Of a stretch of DNA of 64,000 bases, positions 41,876 to 50,871 are shown one piece after another (position 1 is the first letter of the stretch; the number at the start of each line of letters is the position of its first letter). The stretch is from Amygdalobacter indicium (GTDB lineage: Bacteria > Bacillota > Clostridia > Saccharofermentanales > Fastidiosipilaceae), in NCBI RefSeq assembly GCF_029101545.1, contig NZ_CP118866.1, positions 558,001-622,000 of the forward strand, in the 5' to 3' direction. The position numbers were made by a program, and so were the translations under genes. The notes beneath the pieces are model-generated. The model made no database searches and had not been told where the DNA came from. It saw only the letters and a list, made by a program, of their open reading frames with translations.

Positions 41876-41958
41876 GCTCATGTGACGAAATAGGTAGACG
41901 TAACGGACTTAAAATCCGTGGGTTAACAGCCATACCGGTTCGAGTCCGGTCATGAGCA
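41876..41958 (+). tRNA. tRNA-Leu (anticodon TAA)
   Basis: Acceptor arms GCTCATG and CATGAGC pair fully. The anticodon loop CTTAAAA gives TAA, reading UUA and UUG. A long variable arm (GTGGGTTAACAGCCAT) suits leucine. No CCA is encoded. Confidence 0.95.
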
Positions 41959-41965
41959 TATATAT

Positions 41966-42038
41966 CGCGGAGTAGAGCAGTTGGTAGCTTGTCGGGCTCA
42001 TAACCCGGAGGTCGTAGGTTCAAGTCCTGCCTCCGCAA
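41966..42038 (+). tRNA. Initiator tRNA-fMet (anticodon CAT)
   Basis: The anticodon loop is CTCATAA, giving CAT. It is the initiator rather than an elongator tRNA: the first base C1 is opposite A72 (unpaired), and the anticodon stem has the three G-C pairs GGG/CCC. No CCA is encoded. Confidence 0.9.
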
Positions 42039-42044
42039 TTATCG

Positions 42045-42076
42045 AAGGATTACAGTTTTTCTGTGATCCTTTTTTC
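42045..42076 (+). terminator. Terminator of the tRNA cluster
   Basis: AAGGATTACAG pairs with CTGTGATCCTT (one G-U), then TTTTTC. Confidence 0.9.
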
Positions 42077-42169
42077 TTTCTGTCCGAGTCGGAGGAGCGG
42101 GGCGAATCTGTTGAAGTTTAGAGAAAATTAATATTTATCGCAGACAGAACAGAGGGAAATTAGTATAAT

Positions 42170-42673
42170 GTGAACATGTTTAGTCAATTATTCAGTCTTA
42201 TAAAGAAATATGTGCCTTTGCATTTAGCGGTTTTCGTTATAGCCTGTTGTCCCTTTATTGAAGTTAAGGGTTCTATACCTTTAGGTGTTATTGCGGGCTT
42301 GCCTGTTTGGCAAAGCAGTTTTTGGGCTTATTTAGGTTCGATGTTGCCTGTACCGTTTATTCTTTTCGGATTTAACTACATATTGGCTTTTTTAAAAATT
42401 TGGCATAGAACGATGCAAAAAGCTGAAAAATTGGAAGCGGATATCTATGCTAAACGAGATTTGATCGATCGTTACGGCTATTTGGGATTATTTGTTTTTG
42501 TCGCTTTGCCGATTCCCGGAACAGGCGTTTGGAGCGGAGCTTTATTGGCCAGTTTGTTAAAACTGAAATATTTGCCCTCTTTGATTTTAATAGCCTTAGG
42601 TAATGCTGTCGGAACTTGTTTGATTTACGGCTTGACTTTCGGTGTCAGCTCGTTATTTAAGTTGTTCTTTTGA
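42170..42673 (+). CDS. Small multidrug-export-type membrane protein (COG2426)
   Basis: A 167-residue membrane protein of the family called putative small multidrug export protein; the name is not well supported by experiment. It has CPFIEVKGSIPLG near the start and VALPIPGTGVWSGALLA in the second half, the conserved membrane-embedded repeats. The start is GTG at 42170 or ATG at 42176; GAGGG lies about 13 bases upstream. It stands alone, converging with mnmA. Confidence 0.8.
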   Translation: MNMFSQLFSLIKKYVPLHLAVFVIACCPFIEVKGSIPLGVIAGLPVWQSSFWAYLGSMLPVPFILFGFNYILAFLKIWHRTMQKAEKLEADIYAKRDLIDRYGYLGLFVFVALPIPGTGVWSGALLASLLKLKYLPSLILIALGNAVGTCLIYGLTFGVSSLFKLFF

Positions 42674-42688
42674 TCTTAAGAGATGATC

Positions 42689-43843
42689 TTAAGAGATAAT
42701 TTGACTGATTATTCCGCCGCCGAGAATATAATCTTCCAGATAGAAAACTGCCGATTGTCCGGGAGCGATACCGGAAACGGGATGACTCAGCTCAACTCGA
42801 CATTGCAGAGCGTTAAGCGGTGTGATCTTGGCTTCTACCGGTTTTTGATTGTAACGAATTTTTACCGGACAGATTATACTTTCGTGCAGGCTTTCTACAG
42901 CCATAAATTTACATAAGTCGGCAATAAATACGGATTTTAAGCTTTCAGCATAAGTTCCGAGAACGATTTCATTTTTTTCGGCTTTGATTGCCAGCACATA
43001 GGCACGATAACCTAAAGCAATATTCAATCCGCGACGTTGCCCGACTGTATAACGGGTCAAGCCTTGATGTTTTCCCAAAATATTACCGTGAATATCAACA
43101 AAATTACCGGGCTTTGCAGCTTTTTTGGTCCGGGCCGCAATAAAATCGGCGTGCGTTCCTTCAGTTACGAAGCAAATGTCTTCACTATCTTTTTTTCTCG
43201 AAATTCTGGTAAATCCGGCATCAGCCATCAGCGCCCGCACATCACTTTTTTTGTATTCGCCCAAAGGAAAAAATGTATGCTGCAAGTTTTCCTGACTTAG
43301 ACTATACAGCACGTATGATTGATCCTTATCTAAATATAGAGACTTCTGAATTGTCAATCTGCCGTTGGACAACTTTTTGATGCGCGCATAATGACCGGTA
43401 GCAATAAACTGAGCTCCTATCATGCGACTGCGTTGCCACAAACCTTCCCATTTTAATTTTTGATTACAAATAATACAAGGATTGGGTGTCCGACCGGCTT
43501 GATATTCCCGGACGAAATAATCGACGACTTCCTGTTCGAAACTACGCTTGAAATTCATGACATAAAAAGGCACACCCATTTGAATGCAGGCTCTGCGGGC
43601 ATCGGATAAAGCGTCCAAATCACAACAACCGCCGTGACTGGATAATTCATCTTTGCCGCTTTCCTGCCATAATTTCATACTGATCCCGATAACTTCATAG
43701 TTTTGCTGTTTCAATAAGTAAGCAACAGCGGTAGAGTCTATACCGCCGGACATACCTACAACCACTTTGGGCTTATCTGTCACCGGCAGAATAATGGAAG
43801 GAGCCGGATTGGAAGCTTGATTTGAAGTGTTATCCTGCAACAT
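42689..43843 (-). CDS. mnmA: tRNA-specific 2-thiouridylase
   Basis: MnmA puts sulfur on the wobble uridine (s2U34) of Glu, Gln and Lys tRNAs. The 384-residue protein has the P-loop SGGIDS (32-37), the tRNA-facing Cys in NPCIICNQKLKW and the second catalytic Cys in EDICFVTEG. It follows the cysteine desulfurase gene by 33 bases on the same strand, so sulfur transfer from that enzyme to MnmA is likely. Length is normal. A stretch of N-terminal Asn/Ser residues precedes the domain. Confidence 0.95.
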   Translation of the reverse strand: MLQDNTSNQASNPAPSIILPVTDKPKVVVGMSGGIDSTAVAYLLKQQNYEVIGISMKLWQESGKDELSSHGGCCDLDALSDARRACIQMGVPFYVMNFKRSFEQEVVDYFVREYQAGRTPNPCIICNQKLKWEGLWQRSRMIGAQFIATGHYARIKKLSNGRLTIQKSLYLDKDQSYVLYSLSQENLQHTFFPLGEYKKSDVRALMADAGFTRISRKKDSEDICFVTEGTHADFIAARTKKAAKPGNFVDIHGNILGKHQGLTRYTVGQRRGLNIALGYRAYVLAIKAEKNEIVLGTYAESLKSVFIADLCKFMAVESLHESIICPVKIRYNQKPVEAKITPLNALQCRVELSHPVSGIAPGQSAVFYLEDYILGGGIISQIIS

Positions 43844-43876
43844 ACTGTCCTTATTAAATGTTATTTTTACCTGATT

Positions 43877-45007
43877 TTATGCTAAATTTTTTAAGGCTGC
43901 AATGACCTGATTCACTTCTTCCGCAGTATTTTCGTAACCTAAAGTGAAACGCAGGGAACTTCCTGCCTGCTCCAAGGACTTGCCCATAGCCAACAGAACA
44001 GGACTCGGATCCAGAGAACCGGAAGCGCAGGCGGAACCGTGAGAAGCCAAAATATCGGCAAAATCTAGCAAAATCAAAGCTTCTTCGCCGGCTACATCGG
44101 GTAAACAGACATTGATGTTATTAACCAGGCGACGGGTCAAACTGCCGTTAATTTGACAAGCGGGGAAATTCTCCCGTAGTTGTTGGATGAAATACGCCTG
44201 TAAATCGGCAATATGTTTGTGAAATTCGTCATAATGCTGCAAATGAAAATCAATTGCTGCACCCATAGCGGCAATCAGCGGTACAGGCACAGTGCCGGCC
44301 CGCCTTTCTCTTTCCTGACTGCCACCCAGGATGAATGCAGGTAAATTGAATTTATTTCGCTTGTCTTCATTCATGTAAAAAGCGCCGATACCTTTAGGTC
44401 CGTTGAACTTATGGCCCGAGAGACTTAATAAATCGACAGCAGCTGCTTTGACATCAATATTTTCATGCATAAAAGCCTGTACGGCATCGGTATGGAACAG
44501 CGTATGCGGCCGTTCACGCAGCAGAGCACCGATTTCGGCGATCGGTTGTAAAGAACCTACTTCATTATTGGCAGTCATAACGGAAACCAGAATAGTTTCA
44601 GGACGGAGCAATTTTTCTAAAGCCTGCAAATCGACGATTCCTTCGGCATCAACCGGCAAAATACTGACTTCATACCCGTGCCGCCGGTAAAATTCGGCGC
44701 ACTTACTTACAGCCGGATGCTCAATTGCACTTATTATTATGTGCCGGCCGTAATTGCTTAAAGCCTCCGTTGCCGTATAAAAGGCCCAATTATCGCTTTC
44801 ACTTCCGCCGGAAGTAAAATATACTTCATTGTCGCTGCAGTTGAGAACTTTAGCAATCTTTTCCCGAGTCTGAGCGATGACATTGCGATCGGCATCAGCG
44901 GCTTTGTAGGAAGAAGAAGGATTCAGACAATGTTCACTCCAGTACATTAAGGCTTGTAAAGCCGGCTGACACATTTTGGTGGAGGCGGCGTTGTCGAAAT
45001 AAATCAT
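43877..45007 (-). CDS. Cysteine desulfurase (NifS/IscS-like)
   Basis: This PLP enzyme takes sulfur from cysteine for thio-tRNA and Fe-S synthesis. The 376-residue protein has IYFDNAASTK at the start, the PLP lysine in SGHKFNGPKG and the active-site Cys in SHGSACASG. The ATG at 45007 was chosen because AAGGGAG lies upstream and the protein then starts where the family starts; the longer frame reaches back to 45103 and overlaps the tRNA-Gly. It is followed by mnmA, and is the upstream gene of that pair. Confidence 0.94.
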   Translation of the reverse strand: MIYFDNAASTKMCQPALQALMYWSEHCLNPSSSYKAADADRNVIAQTREKIAKVLNCSDNEVYFTSGGSESDNWAFYTATEALSNYGRHIIISAIEHPAVSKCAEFYRRHGYEVSILPVDAEGIVDLQALEKLLRPETILVSVMTANNEVGSLQPIAEIGALLRERPHTLFHTDAVQAFMHENIDVKAAAVDLLSLSGHKFNGPKGIGAFYMNEDKRNKFNLPAFILGGSQERERRAGTVPVPLIAAMGAAIDFHLQHYDEFHKHIADLQAYFIQQLRENFPACQINGSLTRRLVNNINVCLPDVAGEEALILLDFADILASHGSACASGSLDPSPVLLAMGKSLEQAGSSLRFTLGYENTAEEVNQVIAALKNLA

Positions 45008-45071
45008 ACGATTCTCCCTTCGTAACGAACCGATTGCAGTATTACAACTGTCGATTATGAACTTGAATAAT

Positions 45072-45097
45072 AAAAAACAGCTCCGCAACGGGAGCTG
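45072..45097 (-). terminator. Terminator after tRNA-Gly
   Basis: On the minus strand CAGCTCC pairs with GGAGCTG, followed by TTTTTT. Confidence 0.85.
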
Positions 45098-45098
45098 A

Positions 45099-45169
45099 AG
45101 CAAGTGAGGGGAATCGAACCCCCATAATCAGCTTGGGAAGCTGATGTTCTACCACTGAACTACACCTGC
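45099..45169 (-). tRNA. tRNA-Gly (anticodon CCC)
   Basis: On the minus strand acceptor arms GCAGGTG and CACTTGC pair (one G-U); the anticodon loop TTCCCAA gives CCC, reading GGG. The 71-nt gene lacks an encoded CCA. It lies between the cysteine desulfurase and malic enzyme genes and is transcribed towards the former. Confidence 0.95.
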
Positions 45170-45326
45170 GTTCCTTAATTATAGAGGAAAACAATCCTCT
45201 TGGCAAAGCGACTTTTTAATAATCGGTAAAGACAAATTTTCTCTTTCTTTATTACCTCTAAAAGCTGAATCCGGGTGCTATAATTGTTTGTATTAATGGA
45301 AATATTTTACAGGGAGAGATATTTTT

Positions 45327-46499
45327 ATGGATTATCAAAAGGAAGCATTGCGCAAACATCGCGAGTGGGCAGGAAAAATTGAAATTAAAACCAGAGCACC
45401 GTTGGATACGGCGGAAGCTTTGGCTTTGGCATATACACCGGGTGTTGCGGCACCTTGTTTGGAGATAGAGAAGAATCCCGATCTGTCTTTTACTTATACG
45501 AGAAGATGGAACACTGTCGCCGTTATCACTAACGGTACGGCAATCTTGGGCTTGGGTGATATAGGACCTGTTGCCGGTATGCCGGTTATGGAAGGTAAGG
45601 CAGCCCTGTTCAAAGCTTTCGGTGACGTTGATGCTATACCGTTGTGTGTCAACAGCAAAGACGTAGATGAGTTTGTTCATATTGTTGCCGCTTTGCAGGG
45701 AAGTTTCGGCGGCGTTAATTTGGAAGATATCAAGGCGCCGGAGTGTTTTTATATTGAGGAAAAACTGAAGAAACTTTGTGATATTCCTATTTTCCATGAC
45801 GATCAGCACGGAACAGCCGTAGTAACTTTGGCGGCTTTGATCAATGCAACAAAATTTGTCGGTAAAAAAATACCTGATCTGAAGATTGTTATGAACGGAG
45901 CCGGCGCTGCAGCTGTTGCTATTTGCAAACTTTTGCTGTCTTACGGTTGCCGGAACATTACTCTGCTTGATCGCCACGGTGCAATTTATGCCGGCAGAGA
46001 TAATTTGAACGATGTGAAGAAGCAAATGGCTGAAGTTACCAATTTGGAGCATGTAGCGGGTGATTTGCAGACAGTCATCAAGAACGCCGATGTGTTTATC
46101 GGAGTTTCCGCTCCGCATGTGTTAACGCCGGAAATGGTTCGGACGATGAATCGGGATGCGATAGTTTTTGCCTGCGCCAATCCTATACCTGAGATTATGC
46201 CTGATTTGGCGTTACAGGCAGGAGCTGCGGTTGTAGCAACCGGTAGAAGCGATTTCCCGAATCAGATTAATAATGTTTTGGCTTTCCCGGGAATTTTCCG
46301 CGGCGCTTTGGACGTGCGGGCGAAAGAAATTAACGAAGCGATGAAATTGAAGGCGGCGGAAGCGTTGGCGGCTTTAGTGACCGATGCTGAATTGAAAGCG
46401 GATTACATTTTACCGCAGGCTTTCGATCACAGAGTGACGGAAAAAGTAGCGGAGGCTTGTAAACAGGCGGCTATAGACAGCGGTATTAATCGCGTTTGA
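45327..46499 (+). CDS. NAD-dependent malic enzyme
   Basis: Malic enzyme converts malate to pyruvate and carbon dioxide with NAD(P)H. The 390-residue protein is the short bacterial form with VAVITNGTAILGLGDIGPVAG, GKAALFKAF, FHDDQHGTAVVTLAAL and IVMNGAGAAAVAICKLL (nucleotide site). Length and motifs are normal. Which coenzyme it prefers cannot be told. It is followed after 61 bases by fumarase, so together they can turn fumarate into pyruvate. A -10 TATAAT is at 45279-45284, without a clear -35. Confidence 0.93.
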   Translation: MDYQKEALRKHREWAGKIEIKTRAPLDTAEALALAYTPGVAAPCLEIEKNPDLSFTYTRRWNTVAVITNGTAILGLGDIGPVAGMPVMEGKAALFKAFGDVDAIPLCVNSKDVDEFVHIVAALQGSFGGVNLEDIKAPECFYIEEKLKKLCDIPIFHDDQHGTAVVTLAALINATKFVGKKIPDLKIVMNGAGAAAVAICKLLLSYGCRNITLLDRHGAIYAGRDNLNDVKKQMAEVTNLEHVAGDLQTVIKNADVFIGVSAPHVLTPEMVRTMNRDAIVFACANPIPEIMPDLALQAGAAVVATGRSDFPNQINNVLAFPGIFRGALDVRAKEINEAMKLKAAEALAALVTDAELKADYILPQAFDHRVTEKVAEACKQAAIDSGINRV

Positions 46500-46504
46500 T
46501 TTGC

Positions 46505-46533
46505 AAAAAGCGCCGGTCAGCCGGTGCTTTTTT
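46505..46533 (+). terminator. Terminator between malic enzyme and fumarase
   Basis: AAAAGCGCCGG pairs with CCGGTGCTTTT (one G-U) around TCAG, with T-tract. It lies only 28 bases before the fumC start, so readthrough or a separate promoter must feed fumC. Confidence 0.8.
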
Positions 46534-46560
46534 GTATCTTGCAGTAAAGAAGGTTGTGTT

Positions 46561-48084
46561 ATGAAATATAGAGTTGAAACGGACAGTTTGGGTGAAGTAC
46601 AGGTACCGATGCAGCGCCTGTATGCCGCTCAGACGGAAAGAAGTTTGCATAATTTCAGCATCGGGCAGGAAGTCATGCCTTTAGAGGTGATTAAAGCCCT
46701 GGTTTTAATTAAGACGGCTGCGGCCGATATTAATCTTAAACGCGGTTATATTCCTGTATCTGTCGGTACAGCAGTAAGTTTTGCGGGCAAGCTGATAATG
46801 GATAATTTTACGTGCTTTGTACCCGAGTTTCCTTTACATGTTTGGCAAACGGGCAGCGGGACGCAAAGCAATATGAATGTCAACGAAGTTATGGCCAACT
46901 TGGCTACTTTATTTCTCTATCTGAAACAGGAACAGCCGACGCTGAGCGATGCCGCTGCGGCCGAACAACTGTTGGATTTGCTCGGGACGGAGAAAGTTGG
47001 TGAATTATTGCAGAAAGCGGAAATAAAGGTCCTTCCGAACGATCATGTCAACTGTTCCCAATCATCAAACGATACTTTCCCTACAGCTATGCATATCGTC
47101 GCTTATTCCGATTTAGCACAGCTGAAAATCAGTTTACGGCGGATGATTAAGACCTTTGGTCCGTTAATTTCCCGTTATAAACATACATATAAGTCTGCCA
47201 GAACCCATTTACAGGATGCCGTTCCTATGTCTTTCGGTCAGGAATTAAGCGGTTGGCAGGCTCTGTTGATTGAAGCGGAAACGGCAATTAAAAATATTGA
47301 ACCGTCACTTTTAAGTGTAGCTTTAGGTGCGACAGCTTGCGGAACAGGTTTGAATACACCTGATAATTTCAGCGAAGATGTTTTGCAGTTAATCAATGAA
47401 TTGTTGCAGGAAAGAGAGGGGAATTTAGCTGCCGTCAGTCCGTTTGCTTTCCGGAAAAGTACTAATTTGTTTGCCGCTTTAAGCGGTAAAACGGCATTAA
47501 CAGCCTGCCACGGAGTTTTACAGGCTTTAGCAGCCGACTTGTTCAAAATCGCTAACGATATCAGATATTTGGCTTCCGGCCCGCGCCTGGGTTACGGTGA
47601 AATCAAAATTCCGGCTAATGAGCCCGGAAGTTCAATAATGCCCGGAAAAGTTAATCCGACTCAAGCCGAGGCTATGACCATGGTGGCGACTCAGGTAATT
47701 GCCAATAATCAGGCGATAGCTATGGCTGCAGCTAACGGCCAATTTCAGCTGAATGTCTACATGCCTTTGGAAATTTACAATTTCCATCAATCCTGTCGCT
47801 TATTGAATGAAACAATTTTAAGTTTTACGGATCATTTACTGGCCGGCTTAGAAGCTAATTGTGCTAAGATGCAGGCCAATTTTAACGCTTCTTTGATGAA
47901 TGTAACGGCTTTAAGTCCTAAAATCGGCTATAAGAAAGCAGCTGAACTGGCACAGGAAGCGCATAAGAACGGTTTGACACTGTTGGAAGTTGTTTTGAAA
48001 AATAAATTGATGAGTCGGGAAGAATATGAGAAATTGATGGACCCGGAGAAGCTGAGCTACCCTCACGGCGAGATGCTTTCCTGA
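46561..48084 (+). CDS. fumC: Fumarate hydratase, class II
   Basis: Fumarase interconverts fumarate and malate. The 507-residue protein has VWQTGSGTQSNMNVNEV, SSNDTFPTAMH and GSSIMPGKVNPTQ, of which the last distinguishes fumarase from aspartate ammonia-lyase. The ATG at 46561 follows AAGAAGG. The longer frame from 46501 passes through the terminator hairpin and is not used. Length is slightly above the usual 460-470. It lies next to malic enzyme. Confidence 0.93.
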   Translation: MKYRVETDSLGEVQVPMQRLYAAQTERSLHNFSIGQEVMPLEVIKALVLIKTAAADINLKRGYIPVSVGTAVSFAGKLIMDNFTCFVPEFPLHVWQTGSGTQSNMNVNEVMANLATLFLYLKQEQPTLSDAAAAEQLLDLLGTEKVGELLQKAEIKVLPNDHVNCSQSSNDTFPTAMHIVAYSDLAQLKISLRRMIKTFGPLISRYKHTYKSARTHLQDAVPMSFGQELSGWQALLIEAETAIKNIEPSLLSVALGATACGTGLNTPDNFSEDVLQLINELLQEREGNLAAVSPFAFRKSTNLFAALSGKTALTACHGVLQALAADLFKIANDIRYLASGPRLGYGEIKIPANEPGSSIMPGKVNPTQAEAMTMVATQVIANNQAIAMAAANGQFQLNVYMPLEIYNFHQSCRLLNETILSFTDHLLAGLEANCAKMQANFNASLMNVTALSPKIGYKKAAELAQEAHKNGLTLLEVVLKNKLMSREEYEKLMDPEKLSYPHGEMLS

Positions 48085-48092
48085 ATTATGTG

Positions 48093-48158
48093 GTGCGACA
48101 ACAATCTTGGTAATAAAATAGTAATTTTTTCCGGATATAATCAGGTGAATTGTCGCAC
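48093..48158 (+). repeat. Inverted repeat in the fumC-acyltransferase gap
   Basis: GTGCGACAA (48093-48101) and TTGTCGCAC (48150-48158) are perfect 9-base arms. Between them lies a possible -10 TATAAT (48136-48141). A CCGTTTGC/GCAGGCGG hairpin follows at 48161-48182. It could be an operator or a leader hairpin for the acyltransferase gene. Confidence 0.5.
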
Positions 48159-48220
48159 TTCCGTTTGCTCTTGCGCAGGCGGAACAAGTTGCAATCTGAA
48201 TTGGTAAAGTAGGTACAGTT

Positions 48221-50218
48221 GTGATGACGGGATATGAGGGAAATAGTAAGACTGTCAGTGAACAGGATTTAAGACGTCAGCTTATTGCCAAACAACATTT
48301 AGGCGGTTTAGCCGCATTAAAAGTTTTGGCGCTGGTAGCTGTTTGTGCTTATCATCTGCGTTCCGATATTTTTGTCGGCGGATTTTTTGCTGTTGATTTA
48401 TTCTTTGTTATTACTGCTTATTTGACAACTCAGAAATTATTGCAAAATTGGCAGAAACTGCAGCTGCGCCGCTTTTATTTGCATCGCCTGCATACTTTGT
48501 GGCCACCTCTGGCAGTTATGTGTACATTCGTTCTTTTGCTTGCTTTTTCAGCTGTTCCGAAGTTGATGCAAAATATTTTACCTAATTATTTGAGCAGTTT
48601 GGTATTCATGAATAATTTCTGGCAAATATACTTAGGTGATTCTTATTTTGCCGAAGCTGTCAGCCCTTCAGCCTTTAAGCATTTATGGTACATAGCAATA
48701 TTGGGGCAGATGACAATAATTTGGCCGGCAGTTTTTAAGTTATTTGCTCTTTGCCATCGCAGTCGTTTAACTTTGCAGAAAAATTTAAGCAGATTTTTGC
48801 TGGTAGTTATTATTCTTTCTGCAGCTTTCATGTTTTTTCAATATAAACCGGGCAGCGATCCGACTGTAGTTTATTACAGCACTTTAACCAGAGCATATGC
48901 TTATGCTGTCGGCGCTTTGGCAGGTGTGCTTTTCCCGGTAGAGAAATTGAATTTTCTTGCTTATGGGACATCTTATCCTGATTTGACGGGAAAATTGCAA
49001 TTGCGCAGTCATGTCCGCTTTTTTGACCTTGCAGTTTTGCCTTTGCTTTGCATTGTACCTTTACTTTGGTTGATTCTGCCGGCCGATTCGCCCTTCGTAT
49101 ATCGCGGCGCTTTGTTGATAAATTCACTCTTGTGTGCAGCTTTAACTGTATGCGTTATGTTGCCGCAAACATGGTGGGGACGTTTCTTTGACAGCCCCGG
49201 TTTCCGTTATGTGGCCAAGAAGGCTTATGAATATTATCTTTGGCAATATGCAATTATGATTCTGTTGCGGGAAGGTTTGACAACTGTCGCTTTGGATCGG
49301 AATGTTATATTGATTATTAATATTGTTTTGACTGTCATTGCAGCGGAACTTGCATATCGTTATGTTCATGCTTTCAAATGGCACTCGTTGAAGCAGGAAT
49401 TTACAGACGGTAAAATCCGCCTGCAAACTTTAGCACGTTTAACGGTTGCCGTCTTCTTTTTGTGCGGTATTGTCCCGGCTCTGTTAAATTCCAAACCGGT
49501 CTCTTTGGAAGCCGGACAGGCTTATCGTGAACAAATAAAGCAGGCAGCTTTGACACAGGAACAGGTAGCGGAGGAAAACGAGCAGCAACCGGAAACGACA
49601 CAGGAAACTGCTAAGGCAACTCCGGCCCCGACAGAATCTGCTCAAACTCTGAAAAATGAAAAAGGTCCCTATGATCTGGCCACAATGCAAAAAATGACAG
49701 AAAGCGATTTGACAGCGGAGGAGAAGCAGGCATTGAGCGAAATTCAAGTTTCGGCAGTCGGAGATTCCGTCCTTTTAGGCTGCTCCAATGCCATCACTAA
49801 ATTAATCCCGCATTTCCGTTATCGTGCCAAAGAATCGGCGCAAGTCGATCAGGCCGTAAAAGAACTGCAAAAAATGGCTGATAATAAAAAATTGGGCGAT
49901 ATTGTTTTGCTGGCAGTCGGTCAAAACGGCTTTTTCACGCGCCGGCAGGCGGAAACCTTACTGAAAATTGCAGATGGGCGGCCGGTGCTGGTATATACCA
50001 TATATGTCGGCAAAGAATGGGAAGGCGCAAATAACAAAATTTGGCAGGATTTGGCACAGGAACATGCCGAATTGGAATTAATTGATTGGCATACCTTAGC
50101 CAAGAACAGACGCAATTTGTTATGGGATGGTATTCACCCCAATAATGACGGCCAAGTTATTTATGCGCGTCTTTTCGCTCGGACTTTATTGAGAAGATTA
50201 GGCAAAAGTACAATATAG
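48221..50218 (+). CDS. OatA-like membrane acyltransferase with SGNH domain
   Basis: OatA-type proteins O-acetylate peptidoglycan or other wall glycans and protect against lysozyme. The 665-residue protein has an N-terminal acyltransferase_3 domain with about ten membrane segments (GGFFAVDLFFVITAYLTT near 45-62), a linker rich in Glu/Gln/Thr (about 430-495), then a C-terminal SGNH hydrolase-like domain with GDSV, LAVGQNG and WDGIHPNNDG carrying the catalytic Ser and Asp-x-x-His. Start is GTG at 48221 or ATG at 48224. The polymer acetylated is not known; a lysozyme-resistance role is presumed from family. Confidence 0.9.
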   Translation: MMTGYEGNSKTVSEQDLRRQLIAKQHLGGLAALKVLALVAVCAYHLRSDIFVGGFFAVDLFFVITAYLTTQKLLQNWQKLQLRRFYLHRLHTLWPPLAVMCTFVLLLAFSAVPKLMQNILPNYLSSLVFMNNFWQIYLGDSYFAEAVSPSAFKHLWYIAILGQMTIIWPAVFKLFALCHRSRLTLQKNLSRFLLVVIILSAAFMFFQYKPGSDPTVVYYSTLTRAYAYAVGALAGVLFPVEKLNFLAYGTSYPDLTGKLQLRSHVRFFDLAVLPLLCIVPLLWLILPADSPFVYRGALLINSLLCAALTVCVMLPQTWWGRFFDSPGFRYVAKKAYEYYLWQYAIMILLREGLTTVALDRNVILIINIVLTVIAAELAYRYVHAFKWHSLKQEFTDGKIRLQTLARLTVAVFFLCGIVPALLNSKPVSLEAGQAYREQIKQAALTQEQVAEENEQQPETTQETAKATPAPTESAQTLKNEKGPYDLATMQKMTESDLTAEEKQALSEIQVSAVGDSVLLGCSNAITKLIPHFRYRAKESAQVDQAVKELQKMADNKKLGDIVLLAVGQNGFFTRRQAETLLKIADGRPVLVYTIYVGKEWEGANNKIWQDLAQEHAELELIDWHTLAKNRRNLLWDGIHPNNDGQVIYARLFARTLLRRLGKSTI

Positions 50219-50244
50219 ACCAAGATTAAAGGAGAATTATAAAA

Positions 50245-50871
50245 TTGAATACATTTAAGAAAGCAGTTGCTATTACTTTGACAGCAGCATGTATGTTACC
50301 TTGTATAGCTTGTAACCGGGGAACGGACTTAATAAGCATAGATAAACGAAATACTCAAACTACCAAGGCGCAGGCAGCTTTGCATGAATCTCAGACACCG
50401 ACAACAACAGCCAAGGAACAGAAGTCGCTTTTGGAAATTTTGCCTTTGCAGGATGAGAAGGGAGAAAAACTGAACAAGAAAGCCTTTACAGGTAAGAATG
50501 TCTATGTGATTTTTTGGACTACTTGGTGTCATTATTGCAAAGCTGAGCTGGAAGATTTGAAAATTATCAGTGAGCGTTATAAGGAGCAGGAAAATTTAAC
50601 ATTTTTGGCGGTCAATGTTTTAGATGAAAAAGAAGAAGCCGGCAATGCCAAGAAATATTTTTCCGAGCACGGGATTAATATACCTTTGGCTTTTATTAAA
50701 CAATCCGCAGCTTCAAGCTTAGGTATCAGCGGCTATCCTTTCAATTTAATTCTGAATTCCGCTGGTAATTTGCACAGCTTGAAATATCGTGATAAACGCT
50801 CGATTAAATATTTCTTTGCTGCCGATAAAGAGCAAATCGACGGATTTATCAAGCAAATTTTGGAGGCTTAA
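50245..50871 (+). CDS. TlpA/ResA-like thioredoxin-fold lipoprotein
   Basis: A 208-residue extracytoplasmic reductant. The signal peptide ends at a lipobox with Cys23 (CIAC), and the thioredoxin domain has the redox motif WTTWCHYC (Cys95 and Cys98). The start is TTG, chosen because AAAGGAG is 11 bases upstream. The CcdA gene follows with no gap, so the pair is likely one electron-transfer unit: CcdA brings reducing power across the membrane and TlpA uses it. Targets outside the cell are not known. Confidence 0.88.
   Translation: MNTFKKAVAITLTAACMLPCIACNRGTDLISIDKRNTQTTKAQAALHESQTPTTTAKEQKSLLEILPLQDEKGEKLNKKAFTGKNVYVIFWTTWCHYCKAELEDLKIISERYKEQENLTFLAVNVLDEKEEAGNAKKYFSEHGINIPLAFIKQSAASSLGISGYPFNLILNSAGNLHSLKYRDKRSIKYFFAADKEQIDGFIKQILEA

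Noticed and set aside
45258..46118. 286-residue ORF on the minus strand over the malic enzyme gene
   Set aside because: It is antisense to a clear malic enzyme gene, has no family resemblance and no ribosome binding site.
46501..46560. N-terminal extension of fumarase
   Set aside because: The extra 20 codons run through a terminator hairpin; the ATG at 46561 has a normal ribosome binding site and the family starts there.
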